A DNA stretch of 64,000 nucleotides, taken from contig NC_092577.1 of assembly GCF_037975245.1 (NCBI RefSeq), forward strand, positions 11,534,013 through 11,598,012, written 5' to 3'. Source of the DNA: Apostichopus japonicus (taxonomy: Eukaryota > Echinodermata > Holothuroidea > Aspidochirotida > Stichopodidae). The notes under the pieces were generated by a model. The model made no database searches, was not told where the DNA came from, and saw only the letters and a program-made list of their open reading frames with translations. The translations under genes and the position numbers were made by a program. Below are positions 22,174 through 32,640 of this stretch, in pieces (the stretch's first letter is position 1; each line of letters starts with the position of its first letter).

Positions 22174-24354
22174 ATGGCTTCGTCAACTCTCCTTACGGAT
22201 CTGGCAGAGAACTTCTTCCTTTGTTCTGTTTGCTTGGATCAATTTAAAGAGCCGAAACAGTTACCGTGTCTTCATCGATATTGTAGAAATTGCTTGAAGA
22301 CAGTCATTCAAGCAAGCTATGATGGAAAGCTTAAGTGTCCATTGTGTAAACAGGAACACGTCATACCAGAAAAGGGAGTTGACGATTTCAAGACTGACTT
22401 CCATATGAAGAGTATGCTTGAGTTTATACAACTGCAAAAGTCTTTTGGAAATAAAGATTTAAAGAAATGTGTAAGCTGTTTGAAGAATACAGAAGTTTCA
22501 GCTTTTTGTTTTAAGTGCAGAGATTACTTGTGTGAGCAATGTTACAAAGTTCACGTCACCAGTAAAATGTTTATAGATCACAAAACCCACATTCTGAGAT
22601 TGGATAATATAGAAGCAAAGAATATGACACTGGATAAATTAACATCACTAACGGAAGATCCCAGGTGCAATATCCATGGAAAAAAAGAAGCACAATTATG
22701 CTGCAGTTCTTGCGGAAATTTACCAGTTTGCATAGCTTGTACATATAATAAGCACAAAGGTCATGACCTGCATGACGTCACTGAAATAGCAGAACGTGAA
22801 AGAAAACTACTCAGACAAGAACTTGCTGATTTAACTAAATACAAAGGTAAACTATATGGCCTACCAACGAAAATACAAACTACTACACAGAATCTGAATG
22901 AAAATGCCGTGCAAAAAACAGAAAGATTGATATATCAGCACAAGCAACAGGCACACAAGATTAAAGATAAACTTTCGGAATGTACTAGGGAACGAAAAAG
23001 AGGTTTAGAGGATATCAGATGCAGAATAAGAGATAACGACCGTCGGATAACTCTTAATTTGGAAAAGGAATTGGGACAAGTGAGAGAGAAATATGATAAA
23101 ATCAGGAAAACAGCAAATCAAGAATATGACAACGAATCTGAAGAGTTTATAAACAAATGTGATAAAACTGAGGGCGAGCTTTTTAGAAAACTTGGAAGCC
23201 TAGATGCTAACTTAAAGAATTTGACAACAGCAAAAGACCTGCTTGTAAATCAAAATGAAGGTGAACTAAAACAAATAAGAGAATATTGCGAACAGATTAT
23301 TAAACGATACGAGAACCTCACAACAACGACCTCATCTATTCTTGCTTCTAAAGACGATTGGACAGACGCTCAGTGTATTCCTGATATTAGAGCAGCCTGT
23401 GATCCTCTGATGGTAGAAATGGAAAAAGGATTTCCAGAGTTGGACTTTTTATCTGATTTCGTTATCAGTGATATAACGAAGGTTATTAGAGACGTCACGC
23501 TTGCTCAGCATGACGAGTCAGTGGTTGATGTGGCAGGAATCAAAGTTAATGTTGGATATTTCACTGATATTTTAAGCAGAGGCGATGTCAAGATTTTCAT
23601 AATTCATAAGGCATATGACGGGTATTTACACATCACTGTGTTCAACAGTAAAGGTAAAATACAACGACAGGATCAGATCAAGAGTGAAACTGGCAGACTC
23701 ACCTGCGGTCTGCTATCTGAGTTGAAAGCTGTAACATGGAATTATTGGTATGACATCGGTATTTACGATGTACGTGATGGTGCATTTAGCAGGAAGAACA
23801 TTCGTGACGTCATTACAAGTTGGCCATCCGATCAGTGCGTAAGTTGTGTAACTACTGATCCTGTGAAGAATCATATTATTGTTGGTACTAACAGAAGAAA
23901 TGTGTATGTATTTACTGATCAAATGAATTACAGCCACATGATTACACTACCAGCTGTAATCGATGCATCTGATGATATCACTGTACATAGAGGTAGTCTC
24001 CTGGTCTGTGACAACTCGCGTGGTAGATCATATGCAGTCACCATGGAGGAATCACAGAGTAAGCTGATGTATGAATTCACCAAACCAGATCTTGATGGAT
24101 TGGACTGGAGACCTACCAGTGTCTGCACAGACAATACTGGTTTCATCTACATGCTGTGGAATGCAGCGATCTCATATCAGCGGAGATGTATTCTGGTACA
24201 ATACAGTCAGAATGGCCGACAATTACTCACAACAAGAAAAGTAGCAGGTAACGCTTACCGCGTGTCAACATTAGAAGAGAACGGGCCGGAAAAACTTCTG
24301 ATAACAACAAAGAGATGGGGAGAGTTGTACACGTACGACCTAGTAGTGACGTAG
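22174..24354 (+). CDS. TRIM/RBCC E3 ubiquitin ligase with NHL-like propeller (copy 3, intact)
   Basis: This is a 726-residue single-exon protein and the only intact family member here. The RING is C3HC4 (Cys17, Cys20, Cys32, His34, Cys37, Cys40, Cys55, Cys58) and should bind an E2 to transfer ubiquitin. B-box 1 uses Cys99, 102, 112, 115, 120 and 123 with His127 and His136. B-box 2 uses Cys165, His168, Cys177, 180, 186 and 189 with His194 and His197. A charged coiled coil spans about 205-380 and should dimerise the protein. The C-terminal region (about 450-726) has repeated blade-like segments such as VSCVTTDPVKNHIIVGT and TSVCTDNTGFIYML, resembling NHL/TRIM propellers and likely to bind a target. 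There is no signal peptide or membrane segment, so it should act in the cytoplasm. The start is chosen because the same ATG and acceptor are conserved in all copies. The specific ortholog is not recognised. Confidence 0.93.
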   Translation: MASSTLLTDLAENFFLCSVCLDQFKEPKQLPCLHRYCRNCLKTVIQASYDGKLKCPLCKQEHVIPEKGVDDFKTDFHMKSMLEFIQLQKSFGNKDLKKCVSCLKNTEVSAFCFKCRDYLCEQCYKVHVTSKMFIDHKTHILRLDNIEAKNMTLDKLTSLTEDPRCNIHGKKEAQLCCSSCGNLPVCIACTYNKHKGHDLHDVTEIAERERKLLRQELADLTKYKGKLYGLPTKIQTTTQNLNENAVQKTERLIYQHKQQAHKIKDKLSECTRERKRGLEDIRCRIRDNDRRITLNLEKELGQVREKYDKIRKTANQEYDNESEEFINKCDKTEGELFRKLGSLDANLKNLTTAKDLLVNQNEGELKQIREYCEQIIKRYENLTTTTSSILASKDDWTDAQCIPDIRAACDPLMVEMEKGFPELDFLSDFVISDITKVIRDVTLAQHDESVVDVAGIKVNVGYFTDILSRGDVKIFIIHKAYDGYLHITVFNSKGKIQRQDQIKSETGRLTCGLLSELKAVTWNYWYDIGIYDVRDGAFSRKNIRDVITSWPSDQCVSCVTTDPVKNHIIVGTNRRNVYVFTDQMNYSHMITLPAVIDASDDITVHRGSLLVCDNSRGRSYAVTMEESQSKLMYEFTKPDLDGLDWRPTSVCTDNTGFIYMLWNAAISYQRRCILVQYSQNGRQLLTTRKVAGNAYRVSTLEENGPEKLLITTKRWGELYTYDLVVT

Positions 24355-25450
24355 ACGTAAGAAATGATTTCAAGCCAATATTATTAGAAGCAACTTTAAA
24401 ACGTCAGGGCGCAATCAATCTAAACACAGAAATGTGTTAATCGAGAATTATGACCTCTTTAATTTTTATTAAAGTGTTTGGTTTATTTTATTTCTAAATG
24501 ATTTCTTTTCTTATCAGACAAATAACCTCCAGAAACAGCATCAGTATGAATTCTACTTTGTTACTATATTTCAGCAGCTGGTCGGATGTAGTGATATCCA
24601 AGTCTCATCTTTCTGGTAAGATATTTTATCTGGTTTGGGCAGCTCCCTTGTGAGAGTCACTGATCTAGAGTTGTTCCCGAGAATATTCAATGTGTGGAGG
24701 TGGGCTCCTCTAAATTTAGCCCATGGCAGAGGATAATATTTACTATCAAATCCTATAAGGAAATATTCCGACTTCTCTTTCTGGCATCCATGTGAATATG
24801 GTCGATCACTGCATAATCTTCTTAGACTTCTCTTTTTCGTAAATACCACTATTTAAGATAACGATTTGATAGTATACAATACTGACTGCGCCTGTAGTAC
24901 TTAACCGCCATATCATAGTCAAATTTAGTCTGTCTCAAAGTTTATACTTAATATTGAAAATAGCATCGTTGTATTGCCAAAAACACTTTGACTGTACCTA
25001 AACCGATATATCATATTCACAGTACTTAGTAAATACACAGAACCCAATAAAAACTAATTTCTGAAAAGTATCGTTTTACATGCACCTCTGACGGTTCCTG
25101 TTTAAATAATGTGCGATAAATGTTTAGGTTAAATTTATTTTTCATATACACGTCTGTATATTATTCTTTTCAAGGAATATATCAATATAAACTCTTTAGC
25201 TGTTATGTTTGTAACTTTTAACTTTTTGAATGTTTTTCTATCCCTCTGATCAAATTGATCAAGCATAAACATTCAAAACTTGTTACACATATTTAAAAAT
25301 AATTAACACATAAGAAATTGTTAAACGTTTTAATCATCATTCAATTTTTTTTTTGTGATTCTTTCTTCTCTATTAATCTGAACATATCTTGGCGAGTTGT
25401 AAATTTTAAATATGACTGACATTTATTTACTCACAAATATCGTATTTTTC
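24355..25450. repeat. 3' flank of copy 3 with satellite
   Basis: No gene is seen. The sequence parallels the 3' flanks of copies 4 and 5. A possible variant polyadenylation signal (attaaa) lies about 115 nt after the stop. The ~105-nt satellite words recur at about 24870-25110. A splice-acceptor-like 'tttcttttcttatcag' at about 24500-24520 has a counterpart after copy 5. Confidence 0.5.
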
Positions 25451-26024
25451 TTCTCTGCATTACGTCACCTTTGGGGTTGGTTTGGGCGGGGGGGGGGGGA
25501 GTCGTTACCGTAAAATGTCTGCAGCAGCAAACTTGAGCTACCGTCGTGGTAATGCGTCAGTCGGTCTGTTGTGGTAATAAAAGTCTTTCATTTTATGAAC
25601 ATAAAAGTCTTATCAAGGCCACACAATGCCAAGAATTTAATAGAGGGCTTTGATGTGGCAAAGTTATACTCTCAATTTGACTTAAGTGCGGCACTATTAA
25701 GCAGAAAATATGTTGTACTAGACCTATTTGGAGCAGAATGTAGATTAAAAATTATCCAACCCCTCTCCATCCCTTACCCATCATAAAAAAGCAGTCGAAG
25801 TGCAACTGCGGTATTACCTTAAATTTACTTTCAATAAGGGACATATTCACTTTGTGTCGTCATAATTACCATGGTCAAATTAAGCGTAACTTCTTATAGG
25901 GGCATAATTACCATTCTCTTTTATTTGGTAACGATTTTATCTAAATGCTATCTTTATATTACATCGAGTGACATACAAAAAGGCAGCAAGAGATGATGAG
26001 CAACATTAGGTACTAACATAGACA

Positions 26025-26025
<1 letters not shown>
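25451..26025. repeat. Duplicated spacer with a poly-G run
   Basis: It is shared with 38110-38585 and with 49565-49740 plus 51735-52400, for example 'cataaaagtcttatcaaggccacac' and 'gcaacattaggtac'. A run of Gs lies at about 25488-25499. No gene is seen. Confidence 0.6.
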
Positions 26026-26060
<35 letters not shown>

Positions 26061-26068
26061 GTATATAT
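26026..26068. repeat. (TA)n microsatellite
   Basis: Alternating TA, at the position where the parallel spacer after copy 4 also has a (TA)n tract (38584-38622). Confidence 0.9.
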
Positions 26069-26201
26069 CTGCAAAAAACAAACATTGGCTGTTTCACTTC
26101 CAATCACTTACCTAATTTAATAATTGTATCTCACTCGAGATCCAGCCTTTCTTTAAATGCAGCATGGTTGTTTAACAGTTTTCCGTTATTCCTATATATA
26201 T

Positions 26202-26602
26202 TGTTATGTAACCCACTTATTCATCTACCCTATTACGTAACATAAGTTACCATTCAAGTCTTCGAGTCTTCCAATTGTTATACGATCCCAGATGCGCTCA
26301 CGCATTCTACATAATTGGAACTCGCCAACAAAGTGTTTCTGCATACTTCATGAATATTCATAGCTTACTGGAACATTCCTTTACACTCCGGGTATAAAAG
26401 CCGCAGACGCCCGATTGAGCGCCCTCTCCGTTTTCTCCGTTCGTTCCGTTAAGAGGTTGTCGCCACACCTCTGATGGTTCCTTGGCTTTGATTAATGTGC
26501 CCATATTAAACACAATATATGTATTTAACTCTATACTTTGTCGGAACTCCGACCTACTACTCTCTAATGGATTCTCGTCGCTCTACCTGAACTTTCTCTA
26601 CA
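26202..26602 (+). mobile_element. Possible solo LTR
   Basis: The segment starts TGTTATG and ends CTCTACA. It contains a promoter-like 'gggtataaaagccgc' at about 26392 and an 'attaaacac' signal further on, and is less AT-rich than its surroundings. No matching target-site duplication is found at these ends and no second copy lies in the window, so the boundaries and identity are uncertain. Confidence 0.3.
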
Positions 26603-26683
26603 TCCAGCCGAACTACTTCTAAAGCAAACTTGAATTTATATTGGAACGTAATGAGTTGGAAAATTTAGAACAGTTTAAAACCT

Positions 26684-26748
26684 CCAGCCGGGATTCGAAC
26701 CCGGGCCTCCCGCTTTATAGGCGGACACCCTTACCAGGATATGGACGG
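26684..26748 (-). mobile_element. tRNA-derived SINE (family A), antisense
   Basis: The tRNA-like body has a perfect B box on the minus strand (ggttcgaatcc). It shares flanking sequence ('gtaatgagttgg...atttaga') with the next copy at 27048-27118. Confidence 0.6.
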
Positions 26749-27047
26749 TGATTGTATGTCTAGAGGTTCGAAACCGGTAAGGGTGGTCGCAATTCTACTA
26801 TAGGCGTTTGTCACTTGTATCGAACAATACTAGTTCTGATTTTGGTGACATATTTGCCTTACTCTAGAGATCAAACATGATTCAAACCAACTAGAAGTCA
26901 TTTGTGATTCAGCCGGATCTCGAAAGAGATACGTTAAACAGACTTTTGTTAATGAAATGGAGGTAAACGACAAAGGCAAATGAATATATATATATATAAT
27001 TGAAAAAGTAATGAGTTCGACAATTTAGATCAGTGAAAAAACTTCTA

Positions 27048-27118
27048 GCCTCCACCGGGATTCGAACCCGGGCCTCCCGCTTATATGCGGACACCCTAAC
27101 AAACTAGGCTATGGACGC
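27048..27118 (-). mobile_element. tRNA-derived SINE (family A), antisense, best-preserved copy
   Basis: On the minus strand it runs from 'gcgtccatagcc' to a B box 'ggttcgaatcc' and 'ggtggaggc', with six of seven acceptor-stem pairs possible. Three related copies in the window and shared non-tRNA flanks indicate a SINE. A genuine tRNA gene is not excluded for this copy alone. Confidence 0.55.
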
Positions 27119-27279
27119 TGATTGAATGTCCAGAGGTATATAAATATATATATTATATGTATAGAGTCAAACAGTAACTAAACATTAACTCTACTTATGC
27201 TCACAAATAAAAGAATATACACCCGTTTCGTGGTAACTGACTAACTATCTGAAGATTAGTCAGCTATTTTCAACAATGA

Positions 27280-28550
27280 TTTGCCTACTCAAATTTTTCA
27301 TGTATTGAACAAATATCGTAAATATTGACTTAATGTTGTACAATTGCGTACGCAATTGACTAAGTATCCTTCAGCTACTCAGTAGGAACAACACCAATGA
27401 CTTTTAACTAAACTTTGAAGAGACAGAATGGTTTGTCAGAATGAACGTCTCTTCAAATTATTTCGTCTATAATGTCATGTGAAATAACATAAAATGTGAA
27501 ATAACATGGATTTGTCAAAGCACACCATGTTGCTGAATGTGACACTCTTATACATATATATTGCTGATAGCAAGTCGGAATTCCTATGTTATTTAATTGC
27601 TCCCATCTACTACTATTTGATCGTTAGTTACTACTACCTGCTTACTTCCTTGCATTTGGGCAAGTTTGTATTTTTGGTAGGGCCGTCGATTTCAAGTTCC
27701 GCTTTCCTAGTGCTCTTCATGCACGGAAGTCACAATATCCCTCTCTCCTCCTCTCTTGAAGACACCCTTATATTGAAAGGTACGTCACTCGTAAATTAAC
27801 TCTTTACTCTATACTAACCTGTAATGTATCCATTGTTCAGTGCAGACCTAAGTCCGTGCCTCTTGGCCAGAATGATTCTACTGGTGTGAATGCGTATTAA
27901 TGGCATTGTATAACTGTCACTGAGAGCGTATTACGCACGTGTTATACTTGTACAGAGTGCACCTTTGTGCTTTTGAATCTGACAATGTAGATGGAATTAC
28001 CACATTTTGTGAAGGCAAAATTCTCACAAAACACAAATAAAATTTTAAATTACGTATGTATGCGTAAGGCCAATTTTATAATTTTTCAGGCTCAAAGACG
28101 GCATTAACACATTTGCGCAGACCTCTACTCATTCTCTCAATCAGCCTGCGTTGGGAGTGGACATTTTCATGCAGAAACAAAACAGTGTTATTACGTTCTA
28201 TTTTGGTAAGTTAAACAGTGCGAAGCATCTACGCATTACGGAACAGGAAATTTATTTGCAAATTTTGTCTAAAATTATGCAAAGAAGGCAAACCCATTCT
28301 TTTAGTGCAAATGTTCAACTGCAGAAATTTGGTATACAGTCATTTTTGGCTTAACTCATAAATGTTACCTGCTAAAATGTTAACCAGAAATACTTCTTCG
28401 CAGAATATTACGGAATATATAACAGAATAAAACCTTTTCAAACTCATGTGAACCTTTAACACGAAGACGAGTCGTGAAAATGTCCGTAAATAGGCGTAAC
28501 TTTTGACTGGTTAAGCAGCTATATATCATATATCAATCCCAAGTCCGAAC
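27280..28550. repeat. Duplicated spacer, partner of 53130-55005
   Basis: Shared landmarks include 'ccatgttgctgaatgt', 'gctcccatctactac', 'tttggtagggc', 'gtgattctactggtgtgaatgcg' and 'gcgaagcatctacgcatta'. In the partner, part of this block ('cacaatatccctctctcctcctctcttga') is itself doubled at 53450-53900 and 54040-54240. No gene is seen. Confidence 0.65.
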
Positions 28551-28554
28551 ACGC

Positions 28555-29450
28555 TCAAACCCGTTGTGGTGTTCCGCAGTACTCAATATTAGGACCACTG
28601 TTACTCATCATACATGTCAATGACATTTACCAAGTGTCATAAATTGCTACTACTACTTTGTTTGCCGATGATACCTATATTTTCTTCGAGTTCGAAAACG
28701 CACATAGAATACAGTATACTGTCTCTACTGAATTAAATACATTTTCAGACTGGTTTGCAATTTATAAGGTATCACCTCATGTAGAAAAAAGTTCACTATA
28801 TACTATTTAATGGAAGAAGAACTCTTAATTGGGAAAATGATATGTTAATGGACGGTAAAAAAATTAAGGAAGTGAACTACTAAATTTCTATTTAGATTAA
28901 TATTGATAGTAGACTTTCATGGAGTGACCATTTTACAAAAGGTTGCTCCAGCGTCGCAACAGGTATAAGAATTTGATCATAGCTGAAACATTTCCTCCCC
29001 GAGAATATATTCAATGGGCTTTATCAAACTTTAATAGCACCGCATTTATGATACTGCTTGATTATTTGGTCTGGTACAAGCAGTTCACCTTTAGCCACTA
29101 CAAAAGTGTGCAATACGTCATATATCTCACGCAGCACCACGTGAACCTACTAGCCCATTATTGTAAAAAACTCGATTTATTGAAAGCAGATGATATCATG
29201 AAAGTTAGTTTTGCGACATTTACATACAAGGCTTGGAATGGTTTATTACCAAACAGTTTCCGACATTTTATAAATAGCAACCGAGAGTTCTATAATCAGA
29301 ATGCAAGAAAGGCTAGCAACGCACTTTATATGCACGCACTGTTATGCTTAGCATAATACACTGTGCAATATAACATGGAACTCATTGCCAAATGCTTTTA
29401 AAACTGAGAAACCAAGCTCCATACTTAGAAAAGGCCTTATCAAAGAAATT
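28555..29450 (+). mobile_element. LINE reverse-transcriptase remnant
   Basis: A decayed non-LTR retrotransposon. Translation across frames shows RT palm motifs: SILGPLLLIIHVNDI followed by LFADDTYIFF, where the family norm is a GxPQGSxLGP block and an F-A-D-D catalytic motif. Further along is 'IDSRLSWSDH' and a C-terminal domain with 'FTYKAWNGLLPNSFRHF', similar to the 3' domain of Jockey/CR1-type RTs. Stops and frameshifts are frequent. A second copy lies at 55295-56545. Confidence 0.75.
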
Positions 29451-29754
29451 ATGATTTCTTACTAGCTATGAATTAGTGATAACTGAAACATATACATATT
29501 ATTATCATTATTTTCACATTTTGTCTCTCTTCTCTCTTGGAGTATTCTGTGTTGTTAAGCCAGTATAGGCTTTTCCCTATACTTCCCTATACATTTCAAA
29601 TATTGACGTGAAAAAACAAATACATACACAAACAAACAGACTATGAACCAGAATGCTAACATGCATTGTGGTTTCGATGATGTAACATGAGCAGTTTTCT
29701 TCATAAATCTGACGTAATGTATAGTGAGGGTGTACATGCTTACAAGGGTTTCTC
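29451..29754. other. Spacer shared with 56560-56815
   Basis: I see no gene. The sequence matches 56575-56815 (e.g. 'gtgttgttaagccagtataggctttt'), as part of the large duplication. Confidence 0.55.
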
Positions 29755-30245
29755 GATTTGACCTCTGATGACCCCAAATGACCTTTGACCTTCACCAAAA
29801 ACAAAAGGCTTCTCTAACTCAATGTGGTACTTCTACACACTAAATTAGAGGTCGGCCCAAGCTTTTCTTCTTGAGATGTCGTGTTTAAAGGTTTACACAA
29901 TTTGACCCCGAGTGACCCCAAATGACCCTTGCCCTCCACCAAAACAATAGCTTTTTTTACACAATGTGGTACTCCTACACCACTAATATGAGTCTGCCTG
30001 AAAACCTCCACCAAAAACAATTTACTTCTTGTACTGAATGTGGTACTTTTACACACCAAATATGAAATCGGTCTGATCTTCTCTTCTTGAGATATCGTAT
30101 TAACAAGGTTTCAACAATTTTATCCCTGGTGACCCCAAATGACTTTTGACCTCCACCAAAAACAATAGGTTTCTTGTACTTAATGTGTTACTTTTACACA
30201 CCAACTATGAAATTGGTCTGATCTTCTCTTCTTGAAATATCGTGT
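29755..30245. repeat. Tandem ~115-120-nt repeats
   Basis: There are about four degenerate units. Each has the order 'tgaccccaaatgacc', 'tgacctccaccaaaaacaa', 'aatgtggtacttctacacac' and 'cttcttgagatatcgtgttta'. One or so units recur at 56815-56960, and a diverged relative is at 5000-5240. The large frames that cross them have no recognisable homology. Confidence 0.7.
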
Positions 30246-31070
30246 TTACAAGCTGGGCGTCACAAACGCACACACACGCACACGCACCCACACATGCGCC
30301 ATCATGAATGCAAAGGTTACGATCACATCGAAACCAAAAATCGTTGATCCGCGTCACGCCATTTTGTATTTGCGAATTGTAGTCCATCGGGGCAGGCTTC
30401 AAAAAGTGCTTAAAAAAAGTTTCGTCGCACATATTTAGTACCAAGCTTTGTTGGTGGGAAGTTGTAGAGGGATGTCCTGGAAACATTTTTCGCGATGTTG
30501 GAGAGGTGTTATTTTTCGAGCAAACAACCAACAAATGACGGCACTCCTATATGGTGTACGACAATTACAACAAAGCAGTTCCTTGTCACAGCAACATGAA
30601 CATGGCATTTAAATGTTCTTGAGCTTATTATAACCTATATGTTTTTGTTGACAGTTTTAGAGGGATGTCCTCGGATTATCTTAGGAGTTGTTGTATGCTT
30701 ACGTCCAAACAACAAATAACCTCACTACGAAGTGTAGGCTAAATTGAATATCAGCAACGACTATTCACTGCAACATGATAATAGTTTTTAAATGTTACTA
30801 AACCTATTTAGTATCAAAACTTGTTGGTTTGATGGTGTAATAAAATGTCCTACTCTGAGATTGTGAGGACAACTTGAAAAGGCGTAACGCTCACACAAAG
30901 ATAAACATATTAAGGAAAAATAGTAGGTTTACCATGCACATGAGTATTGTGTTAAAAACAAAGGGGTCACTTAAAGTAAAAGACAAATGTAAATGATATA
31001 AATGGGTAACTTACAGATCTTATCAGACGTGTTGCGTCTAACAAGATATCCACTGAACACTAACGAAGTA
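30246..31070. repeat. Tandem ~190-nt repeats and a CA-rich stretch
   Basis: After a (CA)n-like stretch at 30266-30290 there are three diverged tandem units beginning at about 30430, 30620 and 30805. Shared words are 'tttagtaccaa/tatcaaa', 'ttgttggt', 'gagggatgtcct', 'caaacaac..aaataacc' and 'cagcaacatga'. No gene is recognised. Confidence 0.5.
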
Positions 31071-32640
31071 ATAACACAATCGCGGCGCGGGTCAACCAAA
31101 TAGAAAGTCGCGAAATATAATTGCTTCCTTTGGTTACTTACGGGACAGGTTCACTCTGTTGGGGGACGTCTCTCTGGTAGGTTGGCTCTTTGGACGGCTC
31201 TAGACCAGCTTGCTCTTCACTCCCTGGTATCTGGGGTCCATTGACCTATCAGCTATCATATACGTTACTAAATAATTACTAGACACATTACAAAACCTCG
31301 AATCTAAACTTATAAATGGGTCTCATCAGTGTCCTTAAACAAATTTGAAGATACACATCCATCACCAAGAATATTCCTATCAAAACAAAATAAATATTTA
31401 GCTGTATATTTCCCCCACAGTTCTCAAAAGTGAAAGAGGCTTGGAGCCAGCACATGTACTCCTAGAAAACAAGGACCACGCCAAACAAATACTTTTTATA
31501 AAAAAGACAAAGGTCAAACAGGGCCACCTTGAAACTTTAGGGAACTCATCGGTCTACCACAGGAAGTTATTTATTGTCAGGTGAATAAAACAAAATAAAA
31601 AATGGTAAGGAAAAGATCAAATAAAAAAAACAATTGGAAAATGAAAGAAAATGATAAACATAACCAACAACAAAACATTAAGCAGGAAATGATTTGGTTA
31701 CAAAAACAATCTTTTCTGAGTTATATGACTTCTTCGTCACTGACAACATGACCAACACCCAAAGCAACTTGCTAAGGAAGAAGTAGTCTTCCTCTATGAT
31801 GTGTAAACAGAATGTCTTGGGCAATAGCATTTTCATCCTTTCATCACATCTCTGTTCAGCAGCTACTTTGAGCCGTTTTTCAGAATCTCGTGTCAGACAC
31901 TGAGACAGCTCTTCTGTCTGCCCGCTACTAAATCTTCTTTCTTTCAAAAACTTGATCCCTGATTTTCTACAAGTTTTTGTTGTGGCAGTGAAATATCTGG
32001 AGAGGAAGCACCGCAAATATTCTTTTCTTTGGCGCCGATGGGCCTGCACTTTCATCTGCAACAAATCGAAACCAAATTTGTTTGGTTGATGCAGTATTTT
32101 AAATTTCTCTGTCGATCACACTATGGTTCACATTAATTGTCTACACTTGAACTCAACTGACTAATAAGCCATCTGATATTCCATTTATTTCAGTGTAGGC
32201 CTGGAGCCATGTGCTTGGTATGGCATAGTTACAAACACACACACTACAAAGGTTTGAGGACACATGCAATCCTACTTGACATGATTTTCCATCCTAAAAG
32301 AAAACCTCACCATACTTGCATCAACATAAAATAAAATAAAACAAGCAAGATGCTTTGATATAAAATATTTTATTCCAAATTTTTAAAGAGTTGTAATAAG
32401 ACTAGGTGCTACTAAATCGAGTGCCATACTGAGGCTAAATAGCTGGAAATATACAAATGCCAACTCGCTTTGTTCGGCTGCAAATTTTGTTAGACTTTCA
32501 GCCATCGTTCTCTTGTTATGCAGTACGTTATGCAGACGAATTGTAAAAACGTACAAACGTAACATAAAACAGGAAGCTGTTCCCTGCATATACACATTAT
32601 TTGCATGTGCATAACGCCGAACCAAGCAGTTTCTGTATCA
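31071..32640. repeat. Segmental duplication block, partner of 57200-58606 and 60309-60460
   Basis: Long near-identical match with the right-hand block, for example 'cacaatcgcggcgcgggtca', 'ggtgaataaaacaaaataa' and 'gatgcttttgatataaaatat'. In the partner a 1.7-kb segment (58607-60308) interrupts the match near 32472. Confidence 0.75.
31678..32064 (-). CDS. Unrecognised exon-like ORF, 128 codons
   Basis: I do not recognise this frame. It is rich in Lys, Arg and Glu and includes QTEELSQCLTRDSEKR and DERMKMLLPKTFCLHIIEED. On the minus strand it is preceded by a good splice acceptor ('ggtttcgatttgttgcag' just before 'atgaaagtgc' at about 32054). Its duplicate at about 57840-58170 keeps most of the reading frame but has in-frame stops. 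Further along the minus strand, at about 31250-31140, a short duplicated open segment ends in a donor-like 'cccgtaagtaac'. This could be part of a transposon or of a captured multi-exon gene, or it could be non-coding. Confidence 0.3.
   Translation of the reverse strand: MLQMKVQAHRRQRKEYLRCFLSRYFTATTKTCRKSGIKFLKERRFSSGQTEELSQCLTRDSEKRLKVAAEQRCDERMKMLLPKTFCLHIIEEDYFFLSKLLWVLVMLSVTKKSYNSEKIVFVTKSFPA

Noticed and set aside
23713-24146. Minus-strand ORFs of 70-75 codons inside the TRIM propellers
   Set aside because: They recur in every copy only because the + strand coding sequence is conserved, and they show no independent features.
27048-27118. Functional tRNA gene
   Set aside because: Related copies with the same non-tRNA flanks at 8377 and 26684 indicate a SINE. 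One acceptor-stem pair is mismatched.
29755-30245. CRISPR-like array
   Set aside because: The units are long, degenerate and contiguous without unique spacers, and the genome is eukaryotic.
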